A stretch of 64,000 nt of DNA from the NCBI RefSeq assembly GCF_037975245.1, contig NC_092564.1, positions 23,570,484 to 23,634,483 of the forward strand. The letters are read 5' to 3'. Each line of letters begins with the position of its first letter. The stretch's first letter is position 1. The notes under the pieces are model-generated. The model worked only from the letters and a program-made list of their open reading frames with translations. It made no database searches and was not told where the DNA came from. The DNA comes from Apostichopus japonicus. Its lineage: Eukaryota > Echinodermata > Holothuroidea > Aspidochirotida > Stichopodidae. The position numbers were made by a program, and so were the translations under genes. Below, in pieces: positions 28,601 to 38,656 of the stretch.

Positions 28601-31600
28601 TAGAATAAACATGTCTAACTTTATCAGAAAAATGTAAGGTCGTACACCCATTACATCCAAGTACAACACACCCAAGTACCTGCATCCTCTGAATAATCTC
28701 GTCAGCATGGGTAAGAGGAGAAATAAACCATGGCAAGCCTTATAATTTTCGTGTTGGACATGTTTAACAAACTTACGCCTACTTTGCACTTCGTCCACAG
28801 TCCGTCCGCACAATATCGCATTTGACAAAGGTGTGTAATATTCTAAAAAGGAAAATTCTGCTGAATTCTACCTAATCAGATTCCCAGCAAGTCGCCAAAA
28901 ATCTCATAAATTTTCTTCACAGTCGTCTTGCTTTCCCACTGCATTCTACACGAGACGACGCACAAAGAAACTATTCAAAATGCAAAGAATAATTTGGGTC
29001 TGACCTTTCCATGATTTGCCTTTTTCTAAATGTCGTGTCTTTTATGGCTAATCCCGTAATTTACTGCCGAGGGAAATGGCATAGGGAATGAGAGATATTT
29101 AGATATTTACAATCTGGCTTGATTGTAATCAGCTAGCTCTCTAAATTTTCAAGAGAGAAACAAGCTGCACTCTGAACATTATAAATAATTATAAAGAAAG
29201 GGATTAGTGTTTCAGCAGCATTTTCCCAAACCATGTAGCATCATAATTACAAAAAGCTAAATAGTACATTAATCTGCCTCTCTAAAACATGGATATTGAG
29301 AACTTTAACGATAATCGGATTTACATGTAAACCGTGAACCATTCCAATATTGATCTGACCTGAAAAAAAAAATGAATACAATCTTTACAAAAGTATTCCA
29401 CTTCAAAATGCAGTGACTTTATTGGTTTTGTGTAAATAATTATTCGTTTGGTGTAAATAATTTTTCATTAGTTTTTTTTTTAATTTTATTAAATTTGATG
29501 GTATTTTTACTATGCTCACATGAGCAAAACCTCATATGTTACTATATATATATAGGGTGCACTCACAAACTAAGAGACCGGAAAAACCTGTATGACAGCG
29601 TTTAGTATTTGATACTGTGATTATAATGGTTTAGGGTAAGGGCATAAATTTCTACTTTTCTGACAAAGATATCAAGTTTGTAGATGTGTACTTTGCCTAC
29701 TAATACAACTTACAAGTATCAGAATGAAAAAAATGACACACATTTATGCGGCTAAATCATTCTGCATTGTTATTAAGAAGAAGATGTTCCTTAAAATTGC
29801 AGGAGAGAAGGAGAAGAGGGAGAGGTGGGGGGTTGAGGGTGCCTGGATGGAGGACTTGTGGGTTATATTTAGTTGTGCATTTTCAACTAGACTACAGGAT
29901 CAAAGCTGTTGACATCATTATCAGTTGTTAAAGGAAAAGCAAACCAAACTAATATCAGTGCACTTCATATATGATTCTTGAGATGTACTTATTCCTAACA
30001 AAACTAAGAAAATCTTGGTTGAAGATCAAATTCATGTCAGAGCACACTCATTCTTGTTCAATGTGTGATGTCATAGTGTCCTTTCTATGTTTTGCAGTAT
30101 CTATTATCATAAATGTTTCCATTTTGAAAGTACATATAGGATATATACTGCATGAATAAAATGCCAGTCTCAGGGAATGTTCAATAAAAAAGTAAAGAAC
30201 TATATCAGAAAATGTATCAGATAAAAAACATTGAAATTGCACTACTGGATCTCTGATGTAATTTGGAGACTTGGCTGAAGTCTTCAATATTCAGTGGTGT
30301 CTGTACATATTAAAGTATAAACAAATGAGGCAAGAAAAGACATAAAAACAGCCAGAGCATACTGACATAGATGTGCAAATTGCAGAAGACACTATGAAAT
30401 GCTTAAATAGAGCGTGGAGAAATATTTTTGGTTCAATTGGCTAGATAGGCATCACTCAGACCGCACAAACCTTAGCAATTTATCACTAGCCAAAACTAAT
30501 CTGGAAATACTCATTTGAACTTTGCAACCTTTTAGTTCATTCATCATAATTAACAAGAGAATAGCAGTTAAGGCCCAGATATAGATATCATTTGGGTACA
30601 CTGCTAAAACTTTAAATACCAATATATTGAATTTGGTAAATAGAAAAGTGCATTTGTAAGGAGGAGACATGTAAGGGGATTGAAGTAGCTCCCTAATATC
30701 TCTCTTACATAGTACAATAGACAGTTTCAGAGAAGTCGTTCATGGTGACCATTTCTATATGACATTGGTTATAACCAGCATTGGTTCTGCCCATCTCTCT
30801 GTAAGGAAATGAGTCCAAAATTAAAGCATTAATATTGCTTACCCCTGGTAAAGTTTTCTTTTCATGGAGTGCTTTTTGGGCCTCCTGTGCACTCTGTCGG
30901 TCACAGTAAGTCAAGAATGCACATCCTGTCAGATCAAGAAAGGAATGAGTGTTACTGATATTATGAATGTGATAATCATCAAGCTAATAAATTCAAAAAG
31001 AGAAAAAGTTAATAGATTGAAAAAGTGCAGGGGGGTAGGAAGCTTCCAAAAGTGGGGGGGGCACACTATCAGAGGGCACTTTCTCATTCCACAACCACCA
31101 CTCATTATGCTATAAACCGATACACACCGGCCATATCACTTAAATATGTATGATGTATTAGTATGCTATCAATACTATTTATTGTTAACCATGCTAACAA
31201 AAGATATGGGATGCCATTTTAGAAATAGCATGTACAGACTAAAAATAAATAATTAAAAAAAAAATTAAATTAACTAAAGCTAAAGATACTCAAAGACAGT
31301 TCTTCATGAAAGGGGCACATTTTATTTGCCAGTAGGGCATATTTGCTATTTTGGAAAAAATTGTGAGAAGTGCCCCCCCCCCATGGCTCCTACCCCCTGA
31401 AAAAGTGCAATGTATTATCAGGAGACAAAGACTGAAATCAAAGCTTGTAGAAAGCCAAGATAACTTAGGACCTTTCATAACCCTCATGGAGCCTAGGCTG
31501 GAAAAGTAAATCTATTCATAGTTTTATTCCATCAGCTTATACCAGACATATTTCTTTTCTGTGTTCAGGGAGGTGGAAGGTGGGGAAGAGAGGAATAATC

Positions 31601-32507
31601 GTGAGATTATATGGTACTATAGCCCTGAAAAACTAAAAATGTGTATTTAAAGTTCAAGCCATTACTTTTCAGCAATTGTATCTGATTGGATTTGCTTAAT
31701 AGTAAAAAAAAAAATTCTCTCATGCCCCCCCCCCTCCCCTCCAATTTTTTTGTGAACAAGTTAGGAGATTCTTCCCATTAAAGTTCATCAAACAAAATGA
31801 CACGACGTATAGATCAACATTTCTGAAACCAGTTGCAAGTCATACCAATGCAACAACTTGTAAACTGTATGAAATTGGTAAGGCCTAGCTTAAGAATTGC
31901 TTGTGTGGTAGGTATGCTATAGTTGGGCTAGAACGATCCATAAAATATATAGTATAAAATATGATGTGCATGTCAGCTAATTATGCAAATGACGACACGC
32001 CAAAAAATAGGAAACGATGAATGTGCATTTCAATTTGATGAACTTATCTTCAGTTTAGTATGACTAGTATTACAATCCTAACACAGGCCAAGCTAGGTAG
32101 CCAGTTAGGACCTAACTTTTAAGCAGACGGTAGGTGGGCCCAACTTAAAGACCACAAGAAAAAATATGTGTAGCCAGGAAAATACCTTTATGTGCCCCCG
32201 TTATACGATCCCTCAGCACCGTGAGTTCATAAATCCTTCCATACTCTTCGAAGATCGGTCGCAAATCCTTCTCGAGCAAGTTTCTTGGGATCTGACCCAC
32301 AAACAGTTTGATCGCATCGTGATCTTTCATAGGAATAGGTTGCTGCTGGGCGTTAGGCACACCGTTAGGCTGAGGTGAGAGTTGTCCTTGCTGCGGTGGA
32401 GGAACCTGCTGACCAGGCGAAGGCCCGGGAGGTGGAACCGTTTCTGCCGCTGGAGATGGGGTCAGCTGTGGTGCTGCCATATTAGTCATGCTGGGATGAT
32501 GAAGCAT
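1484..32507 (-). CDS. CELF: CELF/Bruno-like RNA-binding protein, CELF3/4/5/6 type (eight coding exons, C-terminus outside window)
   Basis: Proteins of this family bind GU-rich RNA and control alternative splicing, mRNA stability and translation; the CELF3-6 group is mainly neural in vertebrates. Seen here: eight exons with GT-AG borders and matching phases give 376 codons. Residues 1-57 are Pro/Gln-rich and disordered-looking. RRM1 spans about 61-147, with RNP2 KLFVGQI (67-73) and RNP1 KGCAFLTY (107-114). RRM2 spans about 151-232, with RNP2 KIFVGML (152-158) and RNP1 KGCAFVKF (191-198). An Ala/Asn/Met/Gln-rich linker follows. The [12 protein letters not shown] entry into RRM1 points to the CELF3-6 group rather than CELF1/2. 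The start is the ATG at 32507, because an in-frame stop lies at 32531-32529. RRM3 and the stop codon must lie beyond position 1. Exact orthology within CELF3-6 cannot be decided here. Confidence 0.93.
1613..2736 (-). other. CELF intron 7
   Basis: A 1.1-kb intron. It contains a G-rich GGTTGGGAGTTGGG direct repeat near 1690-1735 and the AT array listed separately. There is no other coding signal. Confidence 0.7.
2484..2584. repeat. AT-rich microsatellite
   Basis: An imperfect TA/TATATTA array within CELF intron 7. Confidence 0.9.
2737..2929 (-). CDS. CELF: CELF coding exon 7 (linker, LMQQQA...)
   Basis: The exon begins [20 protein letters not shown] and continues through [19 protein letters not shown] to [12 protein letters not shown]. 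The LMQQQA start and the later AQM...NAAA...NG pattern match the Ala/Gln/Met-rich linker of CELF3-6. The acceptor is TTCTTGCAG and the donor is GTAAGT. It ends in phase 1. The linker is the part of CELF proteins most subject to alternative splicing, so alternative donors are possible; the ORF stays open for some distance past this donor. Confidence 0.85.
2930..4513 (-). other. CELF intron 6
   Basis: A 1.6-kb intron with no convincing exon. It contains a C-run near 3210 and short purine-rich tracts. Confidence 0.7.
4514..4675 (-). CDS. CELF: CELF coding exon 6 (end of RRM2 and start of linker)
   Basis: This 162-nt exon encodes [20 protein letters not shown], the last strand of RRM2 and the conserved basic tail, followed by a Met/Asn/Ala-rich stretch ending AAAYTQA. 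The vertebrate CELF4 counterpart ends AYAQA before LMQQQ, so the junction position is conserved. The acceptor is CCCTTTTCAG and the donor is the weaker GTATGG. Both ends are phase 0. Confidence 0.92.
4676..8785 (-). other. CELF intron 5
   Basis: A 4.1-kb intron. It holds C-rich and T-rich simple tracts (5270-5303, 7110-7150) and the 29-bp minisatellite at 8393-8571. I saw no exon. Confidence 0.7.
8393..8571. repeat. 29-bp minisatellite, about six copies
   Basis: The tandem unit TAGGCTAGGTACAGGTAAAG plus AATAAATGT is repeated with few changes. One copy is expanded to about 33 bp. It lies roughly 215 bp from exon 5, inside intron 5. Confidence 0.93.
8786..8856 (-). CDS. CELF: CELF coding exon 5 (RRM2 RNP1 exon)
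   Basis: The 71-nt exon reads (K)[24 protein letters not shown]. It contains RNP1 of RRM2 and helix 2. The acceptor is CATTACAG and the donor is GTGAGT. Against the vertebrate segment that follows AAI, it lacks three residues of the loop before the last beta strand, which agrees with its nine missing nucleotides. Phase 1 in and 0 out keep the frame into exon 6. Confidence 0.93.
8857..12635 (-). other. CELF intron 4
   Basis: A 3.8-kb intron. It includes a CCACCACCCACAAGGCTCTACCC-like short duplication near 9013-9075, a 13-G run at 9514-9526, the GTCA array, a GCTC/TCGC run at 11578-11601 and a triplicated AAGTAACTTCT near 12359-12398. No exon was found. Confidence 0.7.
10967..11205. repeat. 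GTCA tetranucleotide microsatellite
   Basis: About 240 bp of AGTC repeats, perfect in the centre (11018-11090) and interrupted by CATT, CAGC and CCAT variants toward both ends. Its translation into SVSQSVSQ is a repeat artefact and not a protein. Confidence 0.97.
12636..12764 (-). CDS. CELF: CELF coding exon 4 (first part of RRM2)
   Basis: The exon begins in [20 protein letters not shown] and continues through [23 protein letters not shown]. It holds RNP2 and helix 1 of RRM2 and the IEECTVLR strand typical of CELF proteins. The acceptor is TTTTTGTAG and the donor is GTAAGA. It is 129 nt, against about 135 nt in vertebrates (from memory). The loop DAENVSKG differs from the vertebrate GPDGNSKG and its net charge is more negative. 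Confidence 0.93.
12765..16888 (-). other. CELF intron 3
   Basis: A 4.1-kb intron. It has C-runs at 12840-12850 and 16232-16246. The 14.8-15.3 kb part is less AT-rich than its surroundings but shows no splice-bounded frame. Confidence 0.65.
16889..16928 (-). CDS. CELF: CELF coding exon 3 (40-nt end of RRM1, [13 protein letters not shown])
   Basis: The exon reads [13 protein letters not shown] plus one base. It corresponds to [13 protein letters not shown] at the end of vertebrate CELF RRM1. The acceptor is TTTTACACAG and the best donor is A/GTAAGG. Vertebrate exons here are about 49 nt (from memory), so this one is three codons shorter and removes residues between RRM1 and RRM2. The frame continues into exon 4 as an A/AA lysine codon, which supports the chosen donor. 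It lies after a 13.9-kb intron, the largest in this part of the gene. Confidence 0.88.
18092..18137. promoter_or_regulatory. Possible nuclear-receptor binding cluster
   Basis: The perfect 14-bp palindrome GGTGACCGGTCACC (18092-18105) is an inverted pair of GGTCA half-sites with no spacer. It is followed by AGGTCA (18111-18116), AGGTTA (18124-18129) and AGGTCA (18132-18137). The last two form a DR2 arrangement. Binding is inference. Confidence 0.4.
20062..20217 (+). mobile_element. LINE 3' end (L2/CR1-like tail)
   Basis: A short segment translates as [10 protein letters not shown], resembling the common C-terminal end of non-LTR reverse transcriptases (FKS.LKT.LF). It is followed by TTTGTAAAGCACTTTGAGC, GGCGCTATATAAGT and a TTA/ATT repeat. 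This order is typical of 5'-truncated L2/CR1-like insertions in marine animals. It is antisense to CELF. Confidence 0.7.
21961..22615. repeat. CCCT/AGGG microsatellite, about 655 bp
   Basis: A nearly perfect CCCT array of more than 150 units with interruptions only near 22570-22595. The minus strand, which is the sense strand of CELF, is GGGA repeats. The apparent 260-residue EGGREGGR protein on the minus strand is this repeat read through and is not a gene. Confidence 0.99.
26935..27128. repeat. Two-copy tandem duplication of about 96 bp
   Basis: Two near-identical copies, each starting TTATTGCAAATACCTTTTC and containing a T-rich part, a G-run of different length, and GGAAAGGTTTACATTATTTT. 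They differ mainly in the length of the G-run (8 versus 13). Confidence 0.93.
30843..30925 (-). CDS. CELF: CELF coding exon 2 (RRM1 RNP1 exon, 83 nt)
   Basis: The exon reads (K)[28 protein letters not shown]. Its acceptor is CTGACAG and its donor is GTAAGC. It carries RNP1 of RRM1 and helix 2. The length of 83 nt is, from memory, the same as the matching vertebrate CELF exon, and the phase (1 in, 0 out) also matches. The preceding 1.26-kb intron contains a hAT-type MITE only about 100 bp upstream of this exon in genomic order, on the downstream-intron-1 side of the transcript. Confidence 0.95.
30926..32185 (-). other. CELF intron 1
   Basis: A 1.26-kb intron, occupied in its first third (genomic order) by the hAT-type MITE. 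The rest is unique non-coding DNA with C-runs near 31724. Confidence 0.75.
31028..31399. mobile_element. hAT-type MITE, 372 bp, with 8-bp target duplication
   Basis: The ends are inverted: CAGGGGGGTAGGAAGC on the left, and CAGGGGGTAGGAGCC on the reverse of the right end (one G indel). Both continue into G-runs followed by CAC. It is flanked by perfect direct repeats AAAAAGTG at 31020-31027 and 31400-31407. Eight-base duplications and CAG...CTG ends are hallmarks of hAT elements. No transposase is present, so it is non-autonomous. Confidence 0.85.
32186..32507 (-). CDS. CELF: CELF coding exon 1 (N-terminus and first half of RRM1)
   Basis: This exon encodes residues 1-107 plus the first base of codon 108. 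It holds a Pro/Gln-rich leader ([16 protein letters not shown]), then the [20 protein letters not shown] segment with RNP2 and the helix [20 protein letters not shown]. It ends AHK-G at a GTATTT donor. Two further in-frame ATGs, at residues 7 and 10, could also initiate, since the leader is poorly constrained. An in-frame TAA eight codons upstream of the first ATG shows that the reading frame does not extend further 5' in continuous DNA. The 5' UTR and promoter are not recognisable by eye. Confidence 0.92.
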
Positions 32508-35500
32508 GTACACACACTCTAAGACACTTTAAGATTTAAAAAATGTTGTGATCGTGGTCTTTGCCAATGACGATCTGATTAGCCAGAAGGATACTATATG
32601 GCTTTTTAGCGTAGCGATTTTCTTTTCTTTTTTTTTCTATGTCGATTGCGTTTTTGGTAAGCTTGAATTTCGTGATTTCTTTTGATTGGCAATTTCTCTT
32701 TGACAAATGTATCCTTTCTTGTTTCTACGCAATCGACTTCTCCAAATTTCAGTCTACTTCTTCAGAGTATTAAAAAGGCAAACTGATGGGCCAATCAATG
32801 GACGGTTGACAAAGAGAGGTTGAATGTGTGTTACCTCCGCAGCGACCTCGGTTGCAACTGACGACCAACTAGCTTTCTTGACAGAACTACTAGCGAACGT
32901 ATTTCTCTCTGTCATATGTCAATATACGTGTTACTTAGGGACGCTTTTCTGAAGCCACGGCAATGCAATATACTCCCTAACCGCATCTCATACATCAAAG
33001 CGTTCAATATGCAAATTTTTGGAAAGTATATTATTAATTGAAAGGATTCAGATGCACTAAGAATGTACACACCGAGCAGATGCTTAACATAATGAGTTTA
33101 GCTGAGACCTTTCATTCGCGTGTCAGGCACGCGCCGGACAAAGAAACTTAAATTGGCTTCGTTCATTATTCTGAAGTGGACAAAAACTTTCTCTTTTAGA
33201 TTTAAAACCATTATTTATTGTTCTGTAAAGCAATTAACATGTTCTACTATACTGAATATATTAACTTATGTACAAAAAGTGACTATAAAAAGCAAAATTT
33301 TTAAAGGAAATATTTCTGAAAAATTAAGATATATAATAATTCCTCCTCATAATATTCTACGAACCCAAACTTTCCGTGAGACGTTTGAAGAACTGTGATT
33401 CGGGCACACGCCGCTCCTTAGTCAAACGGCCGAGTACACAAAACAGTATTGATGTGACCAAAAATAAGACAAAAGTCTGACCCGTGGTGAAAATTGTACA
33501 CATCTTAAAGCACAAATGTTTTTCTTTACAGAATTGATCGATTTCCCATGGGGTCTCGTGAAAATTTTGGAATGTATGCGTATCAAAAGTTAAGTTCAAT
33601 TTACTAGCTGCACAATAGCGTATTGTTAACTTTATTTTCTGCGTTGATGTTGAGGCGCGTAGTATAAAATATGAAAGACAAAGTCATTTCAATATTATGT
33701 TTATGGGTCTGTAGAAGTCAGTGTTGTTAGTACGGTATGTATTAGTTGACAGGGGGTCCTTGTTACGGCATATTAACGAACACGGTATGTGTATATATAT
33801 GCAGCTATATACGTAACGATGACGTGTGCATACGTAATTTGTTGTTACGAGATATTGCGACCACTCGTTTACCTTTGTGGTGCGGTTTCTTGACCGCCTA
33901 TTGTGAGTTCGAAGTTGGAAACTAAGTTCCCTGGACAAAAGGTTGTGAAGGTGTAGGAATTAGTTGGTCAGCTGTCGTGTGGTAACAAAGGAAGGATCCA
34001 ATAACAAAGAGAATAAAGACTAGACCAATACGTAACTATAGTTTTGACCGAAGAAAAAAACTTTTCGATCTGTCACCTCCACCTTGACAAGCTTGAACTG
34101 CGCTAACGTACAATATACCTGTCGACAAGACAGCTGATAAAAGGAAAATTTACAAATGTATATATATCTTAGGTTTACACTGGGTTGGAACTCTGTTCAT
34201 ACTATATATATCTTTCATGTTAAAGTTAGATTTGTGACTTTGAAGTTATTATCAGAAATCAGACTATTGAACTATGGGCCTATCAATAGTAATTCTAAGA
34301 ACTACACAATAAAACTAACTATATAAAAAAATGATAGAAGTTAATAAGGTTCTAAATTAACGTTGGTCCGAGTTGTAAAAATCTATAAATATTTCAGTAG
34401 AGCTTTCTTATTGAGAAAAGTGTTCTTATTTCGGGAAGTTATATGAACTGGATGTCACATATAGAGACACACTCGACATGCAGACACACACGACATACTT
34501 ACACACTAAGACATACAGACAGAACATACTTATTTGTGGTTTTTGTTTTGTTGCTGTTGTGGGGGGGGGTTGTCTTTTTTTTTTTGGTGCGTGTTTATGT
34601 GTGTGTGTAAATTTCCATTTGAAGCAAGTTAAAATTTTAGTTCAGTTAAGTATATATGAATGAAAATGGGGTTCAATTGCCGCTGCATATGTACGTGTGA
34701 TTCTCCCGATATCATTCTAGACTTGTTCAAGTCGCCTTCTTACATAAAAGAGAGTACTTCTTTTTAAGCAAAAGTCAAGGTAACTTTATGAGCGATCTAT
34801 AGAAAGAGGATAATCGAAACATTTATCTTGCTAATAAAATAGAAAGAAAAATTGGGTACATCGTTGTTGCTTAGTAATGTGTTGTTTCTCTATACCGACC
34901 GTTATGGTGCTGTATAGTACTAGACCTATATATACATGCTCGAATGAGTGGATACTGCGTGCATTGATGCGGAACGCAATATTCCTTTTGTGAGTGACCA
35001 CAAAAGGAGACAATCCTTTCACAAAGTATTTGAGGCCACAACGGTCTTAAATCATCCATATATTTTAAGCCCGTCAATTTACGGCGAATTATATTTGACC
35101 TATGAATAAATAGACTCTTTCGTATATCTGACACGAGGCTGTGTTTTTTAATCAACTTACCACAATATCGTTATATCGTTTGCAATTACTATATAGAGTT
35201 TGCGTATAATCTCGGCTTGATATTTAAGTTATACGTTAAAATATCGTTGAGTTATTATGTCATGCCAAGAATATGCAGTCGGTTTGAAATATTTTCTTAT
35301 GTTCTTTATGTGTCCTTGAGTGGTGTCGGCTTTCTGCAATATTAAAATACTGGTTTTTTATGATTTTTTTATTATTTTCATTGTCTTTGACAAGAAGACA
35401 AACATACACATGCAGGAAGTATAAGCATCCCCCCCCCCTGGCCCTCCCCGTCGCCAAACGAATGTGACAGGTCACTGTTTGCAAAGCTACATACGCGGAG

Positions 35501-38500
35501 TAACGTTAAAGGAAACGTGGGATGCGAAAGGTATAGGGGCGATATTTCAGAATAACATGTCTTGATGTGTCGTTGTTTATTGAACAACGTTATATATAAC
35601 AGTACCGGAACATGAATCATCATCAGATATTACTGGATAATAACTGATATTTGCTTAAGATAAATACGGATGATTTAACTTAGTCAAGCCTGTCCAAACG
35701 AAAGCTAAATGTAGCGAAATGTTATTCACTTTGCGTAAGTGACGTTTTAATGACAAAGAAAAGAGGAATACAAATGGACGTGTAAAAGAAATAATGGAAA
35801 CGCAAGTTTTCTTAACAAAGAGATACCGCAAAATCAAACCGCGCGGTTGGTGAATAACGAGGGTTTAATCCACCTGTTCGCCTAAACGGAAATGGTTTTC
35901 AACCTGTCAAACGTTACGACAGTCTTCCATCAAAGAGTTTGGTAAAATCGCCCCCCCCCCTCCCTCCGCGTCTCACCCCAGCCCTTCCCCCTCCTAAGAT
36001 AAAACAGTGCAAACGAACTGCAGAACAGTGTCCCAATTTTATCACAATGAGAATGGATAAACAGTTCTAACGCTGCTTGTGTAGCAAAATTGTGCGACAC
36101 TGTACATAAAACCTTTCTATACACATAGCTGCGCCACGTAGGTCATTGTAGTAATAGCTGAGTCGGCCAGTTGGTACAGCTGTACAGTCCATTAACAGGG
36201 CCTACATACTACTATTGTAAACTTTCTGGAAAGAGTCAAATAAGTTTCTATGAAATACAGGTCTCCTGCGGTAATAACTATCAGTTAAAACAGTGCATGT
36301 TTAATATTCATCCTCGTCCCCTCCCCTCCCACCTGATATGACCCCTCTCCCTGCCTCCAACTGCCCTTCGAAAATCTCCATCATCACTGACTGCGAAGAC
36401 CAAATAATTGCATTTTATAGATATTCATAACATTAAACAAAAATTGGACATATAGAGAAAATCAGAACCATTTTTTCAAAGTTGTTTTCTTTTCTGTATT
36501 ATCATAACTATATGAAATGACAGGAAAATATATTGGAAAATTTTCCCCAAAGAACTTTGAAACACTTCTACAGATAAAAAAAAATGCGCACGTTATATAT
36601 GCGTTAAATGACTCAGTGCGCGATCCCGTTGTGATAACTAATTTATTAAGATAACCGTATTGACGACTATACGTATATCGTCTACACAATGGCTTTTGTA
36701 CTCTCGCAATGACATTGGCCAGCCAACCATCGAACGGAAGAGCCCTCTGTAGGATCAATACCCTACAACTCATATACATAGTAGACCTGTTTAAGTATTG
36801 ATCTTATACACAGAATAAGTCATGACTCGTATATATATATAGGGAAGCTATACTACCACGGACTCCCCCCTTGTTAATAACAGTATAATTTAGCTCTTTG
36901 TGGTCCGTTTGGCAAATAAAATACTAATTAACAACACAGAGAACATGACAAAGGAATGAGAGAAAATGTGAGATGGTAAGAAAGAGAGAGAGAAAGAGAG
37001 GTCCTCGATGGTCGAAATGAGTAAATAACGAGGTGGAGGACAAAAAGCTAAATGAAACAAAGACATTGGGGGCGGGGTGGGGATGGGGGTAATAAACTGT
37101 CATTGTGCTATAGATATATGTCTGTCGGCAATTATAATTGCAATTATTAATTGGCGTGTGAAAATGTAGCTAATAGTATACAGTTACTCACATAAATAGT
37201 CATTGAAAATATGATACAGTAACAGTACATATATGGGGTAACAGGGTTGACAGGTATAGTAGTGTGTTTCAATGACCACGGATTCACGTATCCGCTCGCG
37301 TGCCGCGGGGTGTGGGTGAGGTGGGAGGAGTTGGGTAAGGGGTGGATCGTCAGGCCAGAATATCTTTCTCGGCGGAATGTGAGTATAGAGGAGAGGGGTT
37401 GTATATAACTAAATAGTTTATGTTACGGGTACATTTCCTCTCATTTGGAGGAGTGGGTGTAGTGCCACTTGTGGAAACGGCTGCACCATCCACATACTTC
37501 CCTATGCAAGTGTGACTAAACTAAAACGATTCGGGTGAACCCAAGTCGCAAAACTGAAACATGCACAATATGTCTGTCGTGATGTATAGCCTACGTACAT
37601 GTGGGAAACATTTCTGATTTTTTTTTATTGGAGGGGGGGGGGGGATGAAATTGTCACAAAATTAAAATCTATTTAGCAGCCTCGAAAGTGGGACAACTGT
37701 TACTTTTTGTGTCCGAAACTTCGGTGAAAGATTTTTTTTTAATTTAAAGTCGGACAACAAAGAAACTTTCCTACAGGACCTAAATGAATGGTGCCACGAA
37801 TGACGTGCTTCAACTCCTAACCATAGCAGCAACCGAACAATGAGATACTGCAAATTTCTCTTATCCAGTACAAGCGTATAACAATGAACGGACATGTGTG
37901 TAAGATTCAATGTTATAAAGATACAAGAGAACACCTGTTATTTTTTTCCAATGATTGAAAGCATCTGTTCATTAAGAGATATATATAATAGGGCCTATAT
38001 GTAAATCGTAGAGGCCCTAAAGGCCATTGAGTCTAGAATAATTCATTCTCTGCCTTTGCGGGGGTGAAATATCTCTCGTATAGTCGATTGCATGTCCATT
38101 TATAAGAGTGAAACAAATAGGAAATTGCATAGAGTTTGCTAGGTTGTGGTATAGCTGTCTCATCCGAGAAGGCTTGTCTTTGATTAACTTTCAAAAACCG
38201 ACAGTTACCGTCCCAGCACCCAGCCAGCACAAAGACTTGTTTATACTCCAGTCATATTATTTTACAATTCGTATAACTATATTCGAATGGCAATAGGCTG
38301 TTCTAAATGATAAACGCCCGGAAACAGCCAACAACCTTTTCAAAGGTCAAGTCTGATAACAAAGGAGCAATTTACTGTTTCCAAAAAGTTTCGTTTTTCC
38401 TCTCTCTATAAAGTCTGACGAAAGACACGGTTTCATTAAAGTTTGAGTGTAAGCAAACTTACAAAATATAAAAGTAGATGGCATTCCGTGTATTCATAAT

Positions 38501-38628
38501 TAAGTTTCATGCTCTAGTTCACGCCATGCATGGTTGACTCCTATTGCACTTTGTTTGCTGTTTCGGACATGAACTGTGAAATGAAACAAAAAGTGTGGAA
38601 TAGATGGCGCTATTTCACTTCGCTGTCC

Positions 38629-38656
38629 AGAGCCGTATATTTAAATATACGGCTCT
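38629..38656. repeat. Perfect 28-bp palindrome
   Basis: The half-site AGAGCCGTATATTT is followed immediately by its exact reverse complement. Directly repeated CGCTGTC flanks it, one base outside the left edge and two bases outside the right. Confidence 0.97.

Larger units (their letters stand above)
16929..30842 (-). other. CELF intron 2 (13.9 kb)
   Basis: This is the largest intron. It holds a nuclear-receptor half-site cluster (18092-18137), a LINE tail (20062-20217), the CCCT tract (21961-22615), a 96-bp duplication (26935-27128) and blocks of less AT-rich unique sequence (20510-20690, 24050-24180, 26440-26740). No exon with family support is visible. Large first introns of CELF genes are common and often hold regulatory DNA. 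Confidence 0.7.

Noticed and set aside
28592-28828. Possible extra CELF exon on the minus strand
   Set aside because: The translation has no similarity to RRM or linker sequence, and the exon 2 to exon 3 junction is already complete without it.
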